From: Pandoraea terrigena
GTDB taxonomy: Bacteria; Pseudomonadota; Gammaproteobacteria; Burkholderiales; Burkholderiaceae
DNA: 64,000 nt
NCBI RefSeq assembly: GCF_902459705.1
Contig: NZ_CABPRU010000011.1
Coordinates: 124,001 to 188,000 of the forward strand
Direction: 5' to 3'
Shown piece by piece: positions 8,564 to 17,210 of this stretch. A program made the position numbers and the translations under genes. Under the pieces are notes generated by a model. It was not told the DNA's origin, ran no database searches, and saw nothing but the letters and a program-made list of their open reading frames with translations. Within the stretch, counting starts at the first letter, position 1. Each line of letters begins with the position of its first letter.

Positions 8564-9043
8564 CTACTTGAGTTCGCGCAGGAGGTCGAGGTAGGAGACG
8601 TATCGCTGCGCATCGTCTTCCAAGATACTAAGACGACTCGCGATTTCACACGTTTGAATGCCTGGGTTTTCTTGGCGAATTTCGCCAATTCGATACAAAT
8701 TCTCCGAGAGCAGTTCGTCATCGCTCAGCGAGCTAAACAACGCGTTCTCTCGAAATTCTTCGTCCAGCCACGTGGAGAATGCCTGCGCATCGACGTCGCC
8801 CTTCGCCTTCATCAGCCCATGAACGCCCTGAAGTGTGATCATGGTGACCACGCCCTCTGGCATCGGGCTCGGCCACACTTCGTCTTGCATGTCGGCGGCG
8901 CTCACGAGAGCGTCGAGGTCAGCACCTTCAACCATGCCCACGACCTTGGCGACGTCGCCAAGTCGTAGGGCGACAAGAAGCCTGTCTCGCGACATAGAAA
9001 CGAGCACTTCTTGACCGGCATAGATTCGCCTTTGAACGGGCAT
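8564..9043 (-). CDS. hypothetical protein, 159 aa
   Basis: Acidic soluble protein beginning MPVQRRIYAGQEVLVSMSRDRL. The C-terminal third (GEIRQENPGIQTCEIASRLS...QRYVSYLDLLRELK) looks like a small winged-helix or helix-turn-helix unit of the kind that follows regulatory domains. It is the first gene of a leftward pair with the DUF1173 gene. A possible -10 (TATAGT on the minus strand, 9096-9101) lies upstream. Function unknown. Confidence 0.6.
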   Translation of the reverse strand: MPVQRRIYAGQEVLVSMSRDRLLVALRLGDVAKVVGMVEGADLDALVSAADMQDEVWPSPMPEGVVTMITLQGVHGLMKAKGDVDAQAFSTWLDEEFRENALFSSLSDDELLSENLYRIGEIRQENPGIQTCEIASRLSILEDDAQRYVSYLDLLRELK

Positions 9044-9330
9044 AGTTGGAACAATGAGGTGGAATTGATAAGCAACCGTGCGTTGCGGGAGCCAGACTAT
9101 ACTAAATCTTTTTCATTTTCACATCTGGGGTTGACTATATTAACAAATACAGAATTTCCCCCAGAATATTTGGCTCCAATCGGTCGTTTGATAAGACCTT
9201 TACAGGATGCCGAAGTACCGGCGGCACGCGTGCAGTTTCCCAAATCCTCGGATTCGCGCACGGACGGCATGCGCGGCTGTTCCGACCGTGCAACACAGCC
9301 ACCCAACTGCGCTGCATTGAGCGCCATTTT

Positions 9331-10596
9331 TCAACCTTCCCCGCCTGACTTGGGGGCGCGCGGTTTGAAAAGCACCACACTGTCTTTAAGAGGCAGATCC
9401 ATTTGACGCACATCAAGCAACGCATCCGTCCGGCGCCGCCCGGCCTTATCTTGAACCGGACCACTAGGGGCCGATGCAGACGACGCCGGAACGACTCCAC
9501 GCAGCACCGGCCGTGACTTTGCCGATCGCGCCTGGCGCTCCTCGTCGCTGACCTTCTGCGGTGGGCGACGGAGGCCCTTGAAGTGGCCATAATACGAGCC
9601 TGTGATGCTCGTGCGGCTATGGCCGAGCTTTTCGCTAACTTGGCTCAACGCCAAATGCAGCTCCTCAGCGGGCATCTGATCGGCCGTTCCGCCAAGCGTC
9701 GGAGGCACGAACGGCCGATCCTTGTTTACCAGACCAGCGTTCTCCGAGTACTCGGCACGCAGACCGTGACCGGCAACGCCGGCGGCGCTCTTGGTGACGT
9801 CCATTTCACTCATGCGTCGCATGTATTCTTGGCAGCTATACGCGAGGGTCGCGGGTTTTCCCCTCCGCGTCGTCTTCCAACCCATAGAATCGCCCTTCGG
9901 CATGCGTGCCTTCACGTAGTCCAGCATCTCGCGCTGGAAGGTGTTCTCTATCGGCACGTTTCGCGCCCGGCCGCCCTTCGGTCCCGCGTTCGGGTAGACG
10001 GCGAGGTAGTCCCCGTGGTCGCATTTCCAGGGCTTGAGCATCAGGATTTCCTTGCGCCGCAGGCCGAACGCAATCGCCAGACGGAGCATCAGGCCAAAAC
10101 GCTCATTGAGCGCATCCGCTTGGGCGATCTTCTCTTCGACGTTAACGCCGTTCTTCGACCACGACTTTGACTTTGTAGCAACAGTCCTGCGCTGCAGTTC
10201 AGCCCTCGGCACATGGGGGAGATAATCCTGAAGCGTTCGCACCATGCCCTTCTTGCCGATCCAGATCGCGAACTTGCGCAGCACCGAGAGTTCATTTTGC
10301 ATCGTGGCAACAGCCCGGCCCTCCGAATGCCAATGTTTCACGAGCACGTCGACGTGCCGTTCACCGAGGTTGCGCGGATTCTGGAGCTTGAAACCGAGCA
10401 CGGTCAGCGTGCCGAATACGGCAAACAATACCGACGCCGTCAGTTCTCGCGTCCGGTGAGAGGCTACATTACCGTTCACGCGGACGCCAGCATGCCGGTC
10501 CACGACGGTCTGTAGTTCTCTCCGCCAGCCTCCATGAGTGTCCGTACGCACTGCAGGAGTCGCTTGCGAAGCACCTAGCTCCATGAGTTTTTTCAT
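9331..10596 (-). CDS. integrase-domain tyrosine recombinase
   Basis: A 421 aa site-specific recombinase of the integrase family common in Burkholderiales and Pseudomonas islands. The N-terminal SAM-like DNA-binding part (about 40-150) is followed by catalytic motifs: Arg in FGLRRKEIL, a basic GGRARNVPI strand, HxxR in GHGLRAEY, His in LGHSRTS and Tyr in GSYYGHFKG. All look intact. The ATG at 10596 is chosen because GGAGG lies 6 bp upstream; an in-frame GTG at 10626 is less likely. No tRNA or clear att repeat is visible nearby, so its substrate is unknown. Confidence 0.85.
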   Translation of the reverse strand: MKKLMELGASQATPAVRTDTHGGWRRELQTVVDRHAGVRVNGNVASHRTRELTASVLFAVFGTLTVLGFKLQNPRNLGERHVDVLVKHWHSEGRAVATMQNELSVLRKFAIWIGKKGMVRTLQDYLPHVPRAELQRRTVATKSKSWSKNGVNVEEKIAQADALNERFGLMLRLAIAFGLRRKEILMLKPWKCDHGDYLAVYPNAGPKGGRARNVPIENTFQREMLDYVKARMPKGDSMGWKTTRRGKPATLAYSCQEYMRRMSEMDVTKSAAGVAGHGLRAEYSENAGLVNKDRPFVPPTLGGTADQMPAEELHLALSQVSEKLGHSRTSITGSYYGHFKGLRRPPQKVSDEERQARSAKSRPVLRGVVPASSASAPSGPVQDKAGRRRTDALLDVRQMDLPLKDSVVLFKPRAPKSGGEG

Positions 10597-11530
10597 CCCA
10601 GCCTCCATAAGTCGTTCATCACACAATGATCACGCCTCGCCGCGTGCGTTACGCATTGTGAAATGCGCGCCCGATCTCGCCGGGGTACCACACATACAGT
10701 AGCTTTTGAGGGGTATGAGCGAACCCTTCGTAAAAATGTGCGTTTGTGTCGCCGGCTCCAGCTACAACTTTTGCTGCTCAGCGATCACCCCGGCGCTTCC
10801 GCTAACCGGGTCTCCCTCCCATGCGGGCTGGAACTGGCCTTTCTAGCAGGGACCATACTGCACCGGTTCGTCTTGCGACGATATAGGCCCGGCACGAGCC
10901 TTGTTCGTTTATCTCCCACATGCCTTAAAGCATGTTGGCTGGGCCCTCTATCCGCCGGTCTTGCGACCCGATCAAATAGCCCACTCACCGACGTCATCGG
11001 AGAGCAGCAAAAGCCTCTTCTACCGCAGGTCGTACGACCCTTTGGAACTTTTTGTATGTGTACGTTCTGATGTTCAACACCGGACGCTCTGCCACACGCG
11101 ATAAGGGGTTTGCGCCCCCTCTGTGTTCGATTGTCGTTCGAATTGAACCGAGTGAAAAAAAACGCGCTTGCGCGCGAATTCACCATTTCGAGGTGGTCGT
11201 CCTACGACGAATTCACCTAATGGCGTGGTCAGTGATAGTGCTACCAACTGACACTGGGGAGAGCGAATCCGGCGAGGGATTCGCATGCCGCCAACGCGGC
11301 TTAGGAAACTACTGGCTGGAGCCACTGCGCTCCGATGGACAAAAGTAAATCACATCTGGAGCGTTGCTGCAAGCGCCTCAGCGAGGGTCTCGTGTCCGTC
11401 CTGCGGAACCATGTGAAAAGGACTAGGGGCATTCTGACCGGTACCCCGCACCCTTCCGCACACGACGGCAGCGTCCCACGATACTCCCCGTATCGCCCCG
11501 CTGTTCGACACTCATCGCCCATGTATCAGC
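10597..11530. other. long intergenic region
   Basis: Over 900 bp with no convincing gene. It contains a perfect 12 bp palindrome (GGTCGTACGACC, 11028-11039). Being next to the stb locus it could include oriT, as in R388, but no nic consensus could be recognised. Confidence 0.4.
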
Positions 11531-11534
11531 GAAA

Positions 11535-11785
11535 CTCAACGATGGTGCGCACATACAGTCTACGTTGCTCAACAATGATCACCTTTTTTCAACACTAATC
11601 CTCAGTTCTCAACGCTTCTCTCAACATCCCTCTCCACTTCTCAACGATTTACTCAACTTTACTAAACAGACTTCATCATCTCGCTCAACGTTAATTAACG
11701 TTGCTACCTCGATCGACTTAATAAAAGCCAACTTTCTCCGGGATTCATTCAAATTTTCCGTATCGATCTATGTAAATCTCTCAAC
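11535..11785. repeat. phased CTCAAC array before stbA
   Basis: CTCAAC occurs at 11535, 11568, 11608, 11620, 11640, 11652, 11684 and 11780, with a TTCAAC variant at 11588. Successive spacings are 33, 20, 20, 12, 20, 12, 32 and 96 bp. The stretch is AT-rich. The 11684 copy is part of an 18 bp palindrome (11686-11703). By analogy with the stbDR repeats bound by R388 StbA it is probably the binding site of the 11815 gene product and acts as operator or centromere; this is inference. Confidence 0.6.
11686..11703. repeat. 18 bp perfect palindrome
   Basis: CAACGTTAATTAACGTTG is a perfect inverted repeat that includes one CTCAAC element and its mirror. It suits a dimeric DNA-binding protein, probably the promoter-proximal site of the stb operon. 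Confidence 0.6.
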
Positions 11786-11814
11786 AACCGCAACCCCTAA
11801 CCAAAAATTGCACC

Positions 11815-12291
11815 GTGACCTCGTTAGACGAGTTTTTGGCCAGAAAGCGACAGGAGCGAAACCGAGGGAAACTTGCTGGGCTCACAAACCAAATTAGAGC
11901 CCTCAAGGATCTGGGCGCGAGCTACAAGGAAATCGCTGAGTATCTCCAGATCGAGCACGGTCTCACGGTCACTCGTGGTGGACTGCAAAGGCACCTGAAA
12001 AGCCGTTCGAGCGAACAGTCGGCCCCGCCCGCGTTCGACATCGGTTCTCCGGCGACACGTCTGACTGTCCCACCGGCAGCACAACCGCATCTGCGCCCCC
12101 CAAACGCGACACAAGAATATGCATCTGCTTCAAGCGAGACATTCACTGACCAGCGCCGAAGTGAAGGCGACGCAATCCATACATCCGAGGCGCCGCGGGC
12201 GGAAGTCCGGGCTAAATATGACCGGAACTCCCCAGAGCATCTGGCGAAAGTTGCCGCACTTAGGCAAACGAACAGCAAATCCAAGACGTAA
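11815..12291 (+). CDS. StbA-like DNA-binding protein
   Basis: A 158 aa basic protein. Residues about 33-62 (ASYKEIAEYLQIEHGLTVTR onward) form a helix-turn-helix resembling plasmid StbA/TraK-type binders; the rest is Pro/Ala/Ser-rich and probably disordered. It is the first gene of a three-gene operon with an StbB-like ATPase, as in R388 stbABC, where StbA binds repeats upstream and positions the plasmid in the cell. The start is a GTG with no clear ribosome site. StbA identity is inferred from order, size and HTH, not from strong similarity. Confidence 0.6.
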   Translation: MTSLDEFLARKRQERNRGKLAGLTNQIRALKDLGASYKEIAEYLQIEHGLTVTRGGLQRHLKSRSSEQSAPPAFDIGSPATRLTVPPAAQPHLRPPNATQEYASASSETFTDQRRSEGDAIHTSEAPRAEVRAKYDRNSPEHLAKVAALRQTNSKSKT

Positions 12292-12315
12292 CCTTCACGA
12301 ACAAGGGGAATAGCC

Positions 12316-13077
12316 ATGCCACTCAAACTTCTCGTCATTCATTCCACCAGCATGGTGGGCAAGAGCACGACCGTCGCGACCTTACTGCATCCGCGACTCG
12401 AATCACCGAGGGTCTTCTCCGTCGAAGAGCAGAATCAAGACGCAGCGCGGTACGGTATCGACGTCACGCGCTATCACGCCTCTGAATTCAAGCGGCTCAT
12501 GGAAGACGTCGAGCTAGAAACGAACGATCTGATCGTCGACGTCGGAGCGTCGCAATATGCAGAGGTCATGAACGCGTTCGACCATGGGCGCGGCGTCATC
12601 AATGACTTCGATGTCGTCATTGTCCCCACTACGCCCAACGGGCGCGTCCAAGAGGAGACCCTGACAACAATTGAAAGCCTCCGGCAGGTGAATCTGCAGA
12701 TGGACAAATTGCGAATCATCTTCAACCGGGCTGCTGTACTCAAGGGTAGAAACCTCGAGCGTCAATTCGAAGATGTCATCGCTCATCTCTTCTCTGAGAA
12801 ACAGATTCCTTACTATAAGGATCTCGTTTTGTTCGAGAGCCCCATTCACGCGGACCTTCGTGAGGCCGGTTTGTCCTTCCGCCAGATCGAGAACGACCAT
12901 ACGAATTACCGGCAGGCACTCGACGAAGCAAAAAAATTAGACCCGCGAGGGTCGGAGATTCTCCGCTTAGTGCGCATGCTCGCACTCCAGCGCGCCGTGG
13001 CCCGAGCCAAAGAAGATCTCGACCACGCGTTTGCTGCGCTCCGTCTCCCCGCAGACAACACTAAGGCGAAGGAGTAA
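12316..13077 (+). CDS. stbB: StbB-like P-loop ATPase
   Basis: A 253 aa ATPase of the ParA/MinD superfamily as found in plasmid StbB. The P-loop is HSTSMVGKSTT (about 9-19). It keeps GKST but lacks the GG and the signature lysine of classic ParA KGGxGKT loops. The Walker B-like strand is DLIVDVGASQYAEV (about 75-88), then DVVIVPTTPNGRVQEET. R388 StbB affects conjugation and plasmid positioning. Good ribosome site (AGGGGAATAGCC). It overlaps nothing and is followed 2 bp later by the third gene. Confidence 0.75.
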   Translation: MPLKLLVIHSTSMVGKSTTVATLLHPRLESPRVFSVEEQNQDAARYGIDVTRYHASEFKRLMEDVELETNDLIVDVGASQYAEVMNAFDHGRGVINDFDVVIVPTTPNGRVQEETLTTIESLRQVNLQMDKLRIIFNRAAVLKGRNLERQFEDVIAHLFSEKQIPYYKDLVLFESPIHADLREAGLSFRQIENDHTNYRQALDEAKKLDPRGSEILRLVRMLALQRAVARAKEDLDHAFAALRLPADNTKAKE

Positions 13078-13079
13078 GC

Positions 13080-13721
13080 ATGCTGTATGGTGGACCGTAC
13101 AGCGCGGCCGAAGAGATCTATCTTATGCAAGCGGAGGAGGCTACAAACCTTCGTGCTGACATGCGTGAGGTGGTGGACATACTCCATGCCCACCACACTC
13201 ATAATCTGGCCATGGCCGAACGGCGGCAAACGGCGGATCACCAGATCCTCGAGACCGTCGCTGCCCTGATCACCATCGCGAACGCGCTTGAATCTCTCGC
13301 GCGCCAGGCGGACTCGATGCCGGATCGAGTTCAGGCAGTCCTCAACGCGGCAGACGTAACCGAGATTCACAAGAGGCTCGCGGATGCCTTGGCCTTGGAC
13401 ATCTGGGCGCGACTCGGCACTCATTCAGAAGCCGAAGCCAAGCGCTTAGGAGACATCGGAGCCCGCATCGAGAAGAATGTGCACGAGATCGTCCGGAATC
13501 TTCACGACGCGAACGCCGGCAAACCGAGTCTTCCGCCGCTCAAACCAGAGGGGACAGCAAAGGGGAGGCTCTTGAGCCGAGCCCGCCTCTGCTACATCTA
13601 CTTGTTGCGCCTGAGCGGCGACGTTCATCATCTTGTGAGTATCGTCGCAAGCGTCTGCGTCGCTCTGGCCGCCATCGCAATCCTGGTCGGACAACTTTCT
13701 CACGTACCAACCGGCCACTGA
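13080..13721 (+). CDS. StbC-like membrane-anchored protein
   Basis: A 213 aa protein with a long helical, probably coiled-coil body (about 15-165), a short basic linker and one membrane segment near the C-terminus (SIVASVCVALAAIAILVG, about 190-207). It is the third gene of the stb-like operon, 2 bp after the ATPase, and could tether the StbAB complex to the membrane. No sequence family is recognised; the StbC label is positional. Confidence 0.55.
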   Translation: MLYGGPYSAAEEIYLMQAEEATNLRADMREVVDILHAHHTHNLAMAERRQTADHQILETVAALITIANALESLARQADSMPDRVQAVLNAADVTEIHKRLADALALDIWARLGTHSEAEAKRLGDIGARIEKNVHEIVRNLHDANAGKPSLPPLKPEGTAKGRLLSRARLCYIYLLRLSGDVHHLVSIVASVCVALAAIAILVGQLSHVPTGH

Positions 13722-13766
13722 AGGCCGCGTCCTCTTCATCCCACAGCGCTGTCCGGTCATGACACC

Positions 13767-13803
13767 AATAGCCGCGAAGACACCTGTTTTCGCGGCTATT
13801 TTC
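13767..13803. terminator. strong terminator after stb operon
   Basis: Perfect 12 bp inverted repeat AATAGCCGCGAA (13767-13778) and TTCGCGGCTATT (13789-13800) with a 10 nt loop, followed by more T. AT arms on both sides could make it bidirectional. Confidence 0.85.
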
Positions 13804-13941
13804 CATTCACGGCACACTGAAATCATCTCGGCGCGCACTCCATCGCGAATGGGGCCCCTGTGATTCATCCATCGCCTTCTGGCATCAAATGTGCGGAGCG
13901 CAATGTATTTATTTAGATGGGGGGTGCCCCTATGTGTTTCG

Positions 13942-15147
13942 TCAAGCGCTAGGGGCGGCTTTGGGTTGATAAAAGGTACCGTCGCGCAGCATGGCGAACA
14001 TGACGTCACAGCGACGTCTGGCCAAGGCGATGAGCGCTTGGTTGTGGCGTTTGCCTTGCTGGATCTTGCGGGCGTAATAGTGCCGCGAGATGGGATCTCG
14101 CAAGGCCGCGAACGCGGAGAGGAAAAGTGCTCGCTTGAGCACCTTGTTGCCGCGTCTGGAAGGGTGTTCGCCGCGAATGGACGAGCCCGAACGGCGCGTG
14201 ACAGGTGCTAGTCCCGCGTAGGCGGCGAGGTGCGCTGCCGAGGCAAAGGCTTTGTGCACGACTTCGGTGAGGAGTCTGGCAGCAGTCCTGACGCCGACTC
14301 CCGGCATGCTGGTCAGGACCGGCCAAAGAGGGTGCGCAAGCACCAGCCGCTCAACTTCGGCGGCGACCTCGTCGCGCTGTTTGCGTAAGGCGGCGAGTTG
14401 CTGGGCCAAACGAGGCATGACGATGGTGGCGGCCTGGGTGCCGGGGACGATCACGGCCTGCTCGCTCAGCGCCTGAACGATTTCGGCCGCGAGGCCTTTG
14501 CCCATGCGCGGAGCGAGCTTGATCAGGCGGTTGGCGAGTGTCTTCTCGCTGGTTGCAGCAAGAGCGGCCGGCGACGGGTAGCGCTCGAGCAGATCGAGCA
14601 CCGCTGGATGGTCCAGACGGGGGCCGAGGACGCGCTCAAGCGCGGGATGGATCTGGGTGAGCAGGCCGCGAATGCGGTTGCTGGTTTGGGTAACTTGGGC
14701 GGCGAGATCGTCGTCGAAGCCGCACAGCATGGTGAGTTCAGCGAGCTGCTCGTCGGCCAATCGAAGGGAGCGCAGCGTATGCGGCATCGAGCGGGCGGCC
14801 TCAGCAATGATCGCGGCATCGCGGGCGTCGGTCTTGGCTTCGCCGACGTGCAGATCGGCGATACGGCGCATGGATAGTCCGGGCAGATAGGCGACCATCA
14901 CGCCTTCGTCGCGCGCAACAGCCACCGGCAGTGCGCCGATGGTGGCGGGCTGGTCAACGACGAACAGGACTCGGCCGTGAGCCTTGAGTTCGGCGATGAG
15001 GGCGCGCAGCTTGGCCTCGTCGTTGGGAAGCGCCTTGTTGTACAGGCGCTTGCCGCTACGATCGAGCGCAACGGCGTGATGCTGGCCTTTGCCGACGTCA
15101 ACGCCAACGAAGACATCGGCGGCGTCATGTTGTTGAATTTCTTGCAT
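13942..15147 (-). CDS. IS110-family transposase
   Basis: A 401 aa transposase of the IS110 family. The N-terminal RuvC-like DEDD domain shows VGVDVGKGQHH (about 14-24), VVDQPATIG and AKTDARDAAIIA (about 104-115). The C-terminal Tnp_20 domain has PGVGVRTAARLL and LAPVTRRSGSSIRGEHPSRRGNKVLKR, which holds the catalytic serine. The length is normal and no lesion is seen, so the element may be active. These elements use no terminal inverted repeats; the family uses an RNA from the non-coding end as guide. Confidence 0.92.
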   Translation of the reverse strand: MQEIQQHDAADVFVGVDVGKGQHHAVALDRSGKRLYNKALPNDEAKLRALIAELKAHGRVLFVVDQPATIGALPVAVARDEGVMVAYLPGLSMRRIADLHVGEAKTDARDAAIIAEAARSMPHTLRSLRLADEQLAELTMLCGFDDDLAAQVTQTSNRIRGLLTQIHPALERVLGPRLDHPAVLDLLERYPSPAALAATSEKTLANRLIKLAPRMGKGLAAEIVQALSEQAVIVPGTQAATIVMPRLAQQLAALRKQRDEVAAEVERLVLAHPLWPVLTSMPGVGVRTAARLLTEVVHKAFASAAHLAAYAGLAPVTRRSGSSIRGEHPSRRGNKVLKRALFLSAFAALRDPISRHYYARKIQQGKRHNQALIALARRRCDVMFAMLRDGTFYQPKAAPSA

Positions 15148-15450
15148 CGCAGTTTATGCAGAGTGAACGGATTGGCCTGCAACAACGGTGGCAAGTCTCG
15201 GCATCCACGTTACGGACGGCGCAGGGATATCCCGGCCAAACCCCTATCAGCGATCACCAGCCACCCACCAGGTCCGGTGACAACACCCCCCGGATCATGA
15301 GTGCGACTGGGGGCGAGAATCATGCCGGACCTGGCTGGCCAAAACCTCGATTATCGAGGCAGGAAGATAGTAACGGGGGTGAAACTTCTGCTGGAAGCGC
15401 CGTATCTGCTCTATATCGACACCAGCATTTCCTCCACTAACGTGTAGATA
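15148..15450 (-). ncRNA. putative IS110 bridge-RNA region
   Basis: Non-coding end upstream of the transposase. It contains a perfect 10 bp inverted repeat CCAGGTCCGG (15268-15277) and CCGGACCTGG (15325-15334) plus other C/G-rich pairing segments. IS110 elements express a structured bridge RNA from this end. RNA boundaries and loops are not determined here; the call is by position and pairing. Confidence 0.4.
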
Positions 15451-15799
15451 GGACATCGCGTGATCATGCGACCCAAGACTCCCACTTCGCCGTTGCGGAG
15501 GATGACCGCAGCTCTATCTATTAGGATGCGGACCGGACTACGATGCATCTACGTCAAGGTAGGAAAATGCGCACCTCAAGCGGGCGTCGCGCGTCCCCGC
15601 GTGGCGCTGATTGCGCATCGCGTGGGCGAGATCATCGCTTATGCAACGATGCAAAAGCCGAGCTTTTCGCCGCGTGACAGGAAGCACTTCGCCGGCTTGC
15701 CGTGGATACCCATTCATCGGGGCGCCCGTTGACTGCCGCTCCCGTCACTGACCGACTCGCCTGCAAGTAACACGCTTCCGTATAAATAGGAGTTCAATC
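15451..15799. other. intergenic between IS110 and coiled-coil gene
   Basis: About 350 bp with only weak open frames. The end carries TATAAATAGGAGTT, which supplies the ribosome site of the next gene. No clear promoter -35/-10 pair was found. Confidence 0.4.
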
Positions 15800-16840
15800 A
15801 TGTCAGCCATGGCACCCATTCATTCCGCCGATCCGATCCCCACCATGCCGGACGGCCTCTCTCACGAGGCGCAGCAAGAACTTAGTGCCCTCGCCGTCAG
15901 CCTGCGTGTACATTTCAATGGCCTGCTGCAAACGGCCGTACAGATCGCGCTGATCACGTACCGCCTCTCCCAGATCATCGGTGACTCTGTTAAGGCACAA
16001 GCCTATTTCTGCCAAGTAACGGGAAAAGCCCCCAGTACTTTCCGCAATTACCGCGGCATCGGCAGGATCGTCAGCAAGCATTTCACGCATCCGGAAGGTT
16101 ACATCCCGATGCACATTACCCGTCTTCCGCTCGAAACCTTCCAACTGCTTGACGACGACATAGACGCGCGCGTCGTCGATGCAATCGCCGAACATGCACA
16201 GAACGGTCCGCTGACGGTGCCTCAAGTCAAAAAACTGATTGCGGAGGCGACCGCCGATCTGCGCGGCGATCTCGACGAAGCAAACGCGCGCGTCGTGGAA
16301 TTGGCCGCGTCGGCTGCAGAAGCGCAGGCACACGCGAAGGATGCGGAGATAGGAGAAGCAAGCGCTAAAGCCAAACACGACAGCGTGGTGGTTCAACTCC
16401 GCGCCCAGGAACAGCTGGCCACAGAGCTTCAGGCTGACCGCTCGGCGATCCTTAACGACCTCCGGGAAGCCCAGGAAGATATCAACCGTCTTCGCCAGGC
16501 TGAGTCTCAGATCCAGTACGTGGACAAGACAGTCGAGGTGCTTCCGCCTGATGTCGAGAGTCTGGAGCAGGCGCGGACAGAACTAGCCGAGGTCAGCGCT
16601 CGCAAAGCACGGTTGACACAAGAACTGCAAGATCTCGAAAGCATGATCGCGGATGCACGCGAGTCGTCGAAATCCATCGACGAACTCGAAAATGGCGTGG
16701 GTGGCCTGATTGCCGCATTTCCCTCGGCGCTCGTCCTCAAGATGCGCGGCTCCAATCCGATGATCGGCACGAAGATCGACGCGATCGCGGGCCAGCTTCG
16801 CGCCCTGGCCGACACGCTGGCCTCAAAGAAAATCGCCTAA
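15800..16840 (+). CDS. coiled-coil protein, KfrA-like in shape
   Basis: A 346 aa protein. An N-terminal globular part (about 20-130, with ITYRLSQIIGDSVKAQAYFC) is followed by a long Ala/Glu/Gln/Arg-rich coiled coil (about 150-290) and a short C-terminal domain. KfrA-type plasmid proteins combine DNA binding and a coiled coil, but the N-terminus does not match KfrA clearly. It is the first gene of an operon with the FlhD/FlhC-like pair (31 bp gap). AGGAG precedes the start. Confidence 0.65.
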   Translation: MSAMAPIHSADPIPTMPDGLSHEAQQELSALAVSLRVHFNGLLQTAVQIALITYRLSQIIGDSVKAQAYFCQVTGKAPSTFRNYRGIGRIVSKHFTHPEGYIPMHITRLPLETFQLLDDDIDARVVDAIAEHAQNGPLTVPQVKKLIAEATADLRGDLDEANARVVELAASAAEAQAHAKDAEIGEASAKAKHDSVVVQLRAQEQLATELQADRSAILNDLREAQEDINRLRQAESQIQYVDKTVEVLPPDVESLEQARTELAEVSARKARLTQELQDLESMIADARESSKSIDELENGVGGLIAAFPSALVLKMRGSNPMIGTKIDAIAGQLRALADTLASKKIA

Positions 16841-16870
16841 TTACGACCACTACCGATCCCGGAGAAAATC

Positions 16871-17179
16871 ATGAGCAGAGGTAACGGACCCGAACTGTTC
16901 CTTCCCCCCTTGGCAAAGATAGCGATGGCAGAAGCTAACATCAAGATCCTCGAATGCTATCGCAGCCTCAAGGACCATGCGGATCCTGCTGCGGCCCTCA
17001 CTTTTGGTCTCTCCGACGAGCAATTCGAGATCGTTCGGAAACTGAGCCATTCGGACATTCGATGGCTCGCGAACGAAGGTCTGCCGCTCTGGAATGCGCG
17101 CTTCGAGCTGAAGATGACCGACGGAAATCTTGAACTGGATCGTGAGCAGGTGATCGCATCCCTGCTGATGACCTTCTGA
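16871..17179 (+). CDS. FlhD-like transcriptional regulator subunit
   Basis: A 102 aa protein resembling FlhD. The central part (EANIKILECYRSLKDHADPA, then AALTFGLSDEQFEIVRKLSH) follows the FlhD pattern of two helices with a FRLGI-like turn, a regulatory helix, and NARFEL in place of CRFRF. FlhD binds FlhC to form a hexamer that activates sigma70 promoters. Plasmid/ICE versions are SetD (SXT) and AcaD (IncC). The FlhC-like gene follows 31 bp later, which supports the call. Start supported by GGAGAAAATC. Confidence 0.72.
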   Translation: MSRGNGPELFLPPLAKIAMAEANIKILECYRSLKDHADPAAALTFGLSDEQFEIVRKLSHSDIRWLANEGLPLWNARFELKMTDGNLELDREQVIASLLMTF

Positions 17180-17210
17180 CGAAGCGAACGAATCCGACAA
17201 GGAATATGAC

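Larger units (their letters stand above)
13900..15450 (-). mobile_element. IS110-family insertion element (approximate ends)
   Basis: The transposase gene with its non-coding flank of about 300 bp upstream. IS110 members lack inverted repeats, so the ends cannot be fixed from one copy; the coordinates are estimates. It sits between the stb terminator and the FlhDC-like operon. Confidence 0.6.

Noticed and set aside
10597-11530. oriT next to stb
   Set aside because: The location suits an R388-like arrangement, but no nic consensus or relaxase-site hairpin could be recognised.
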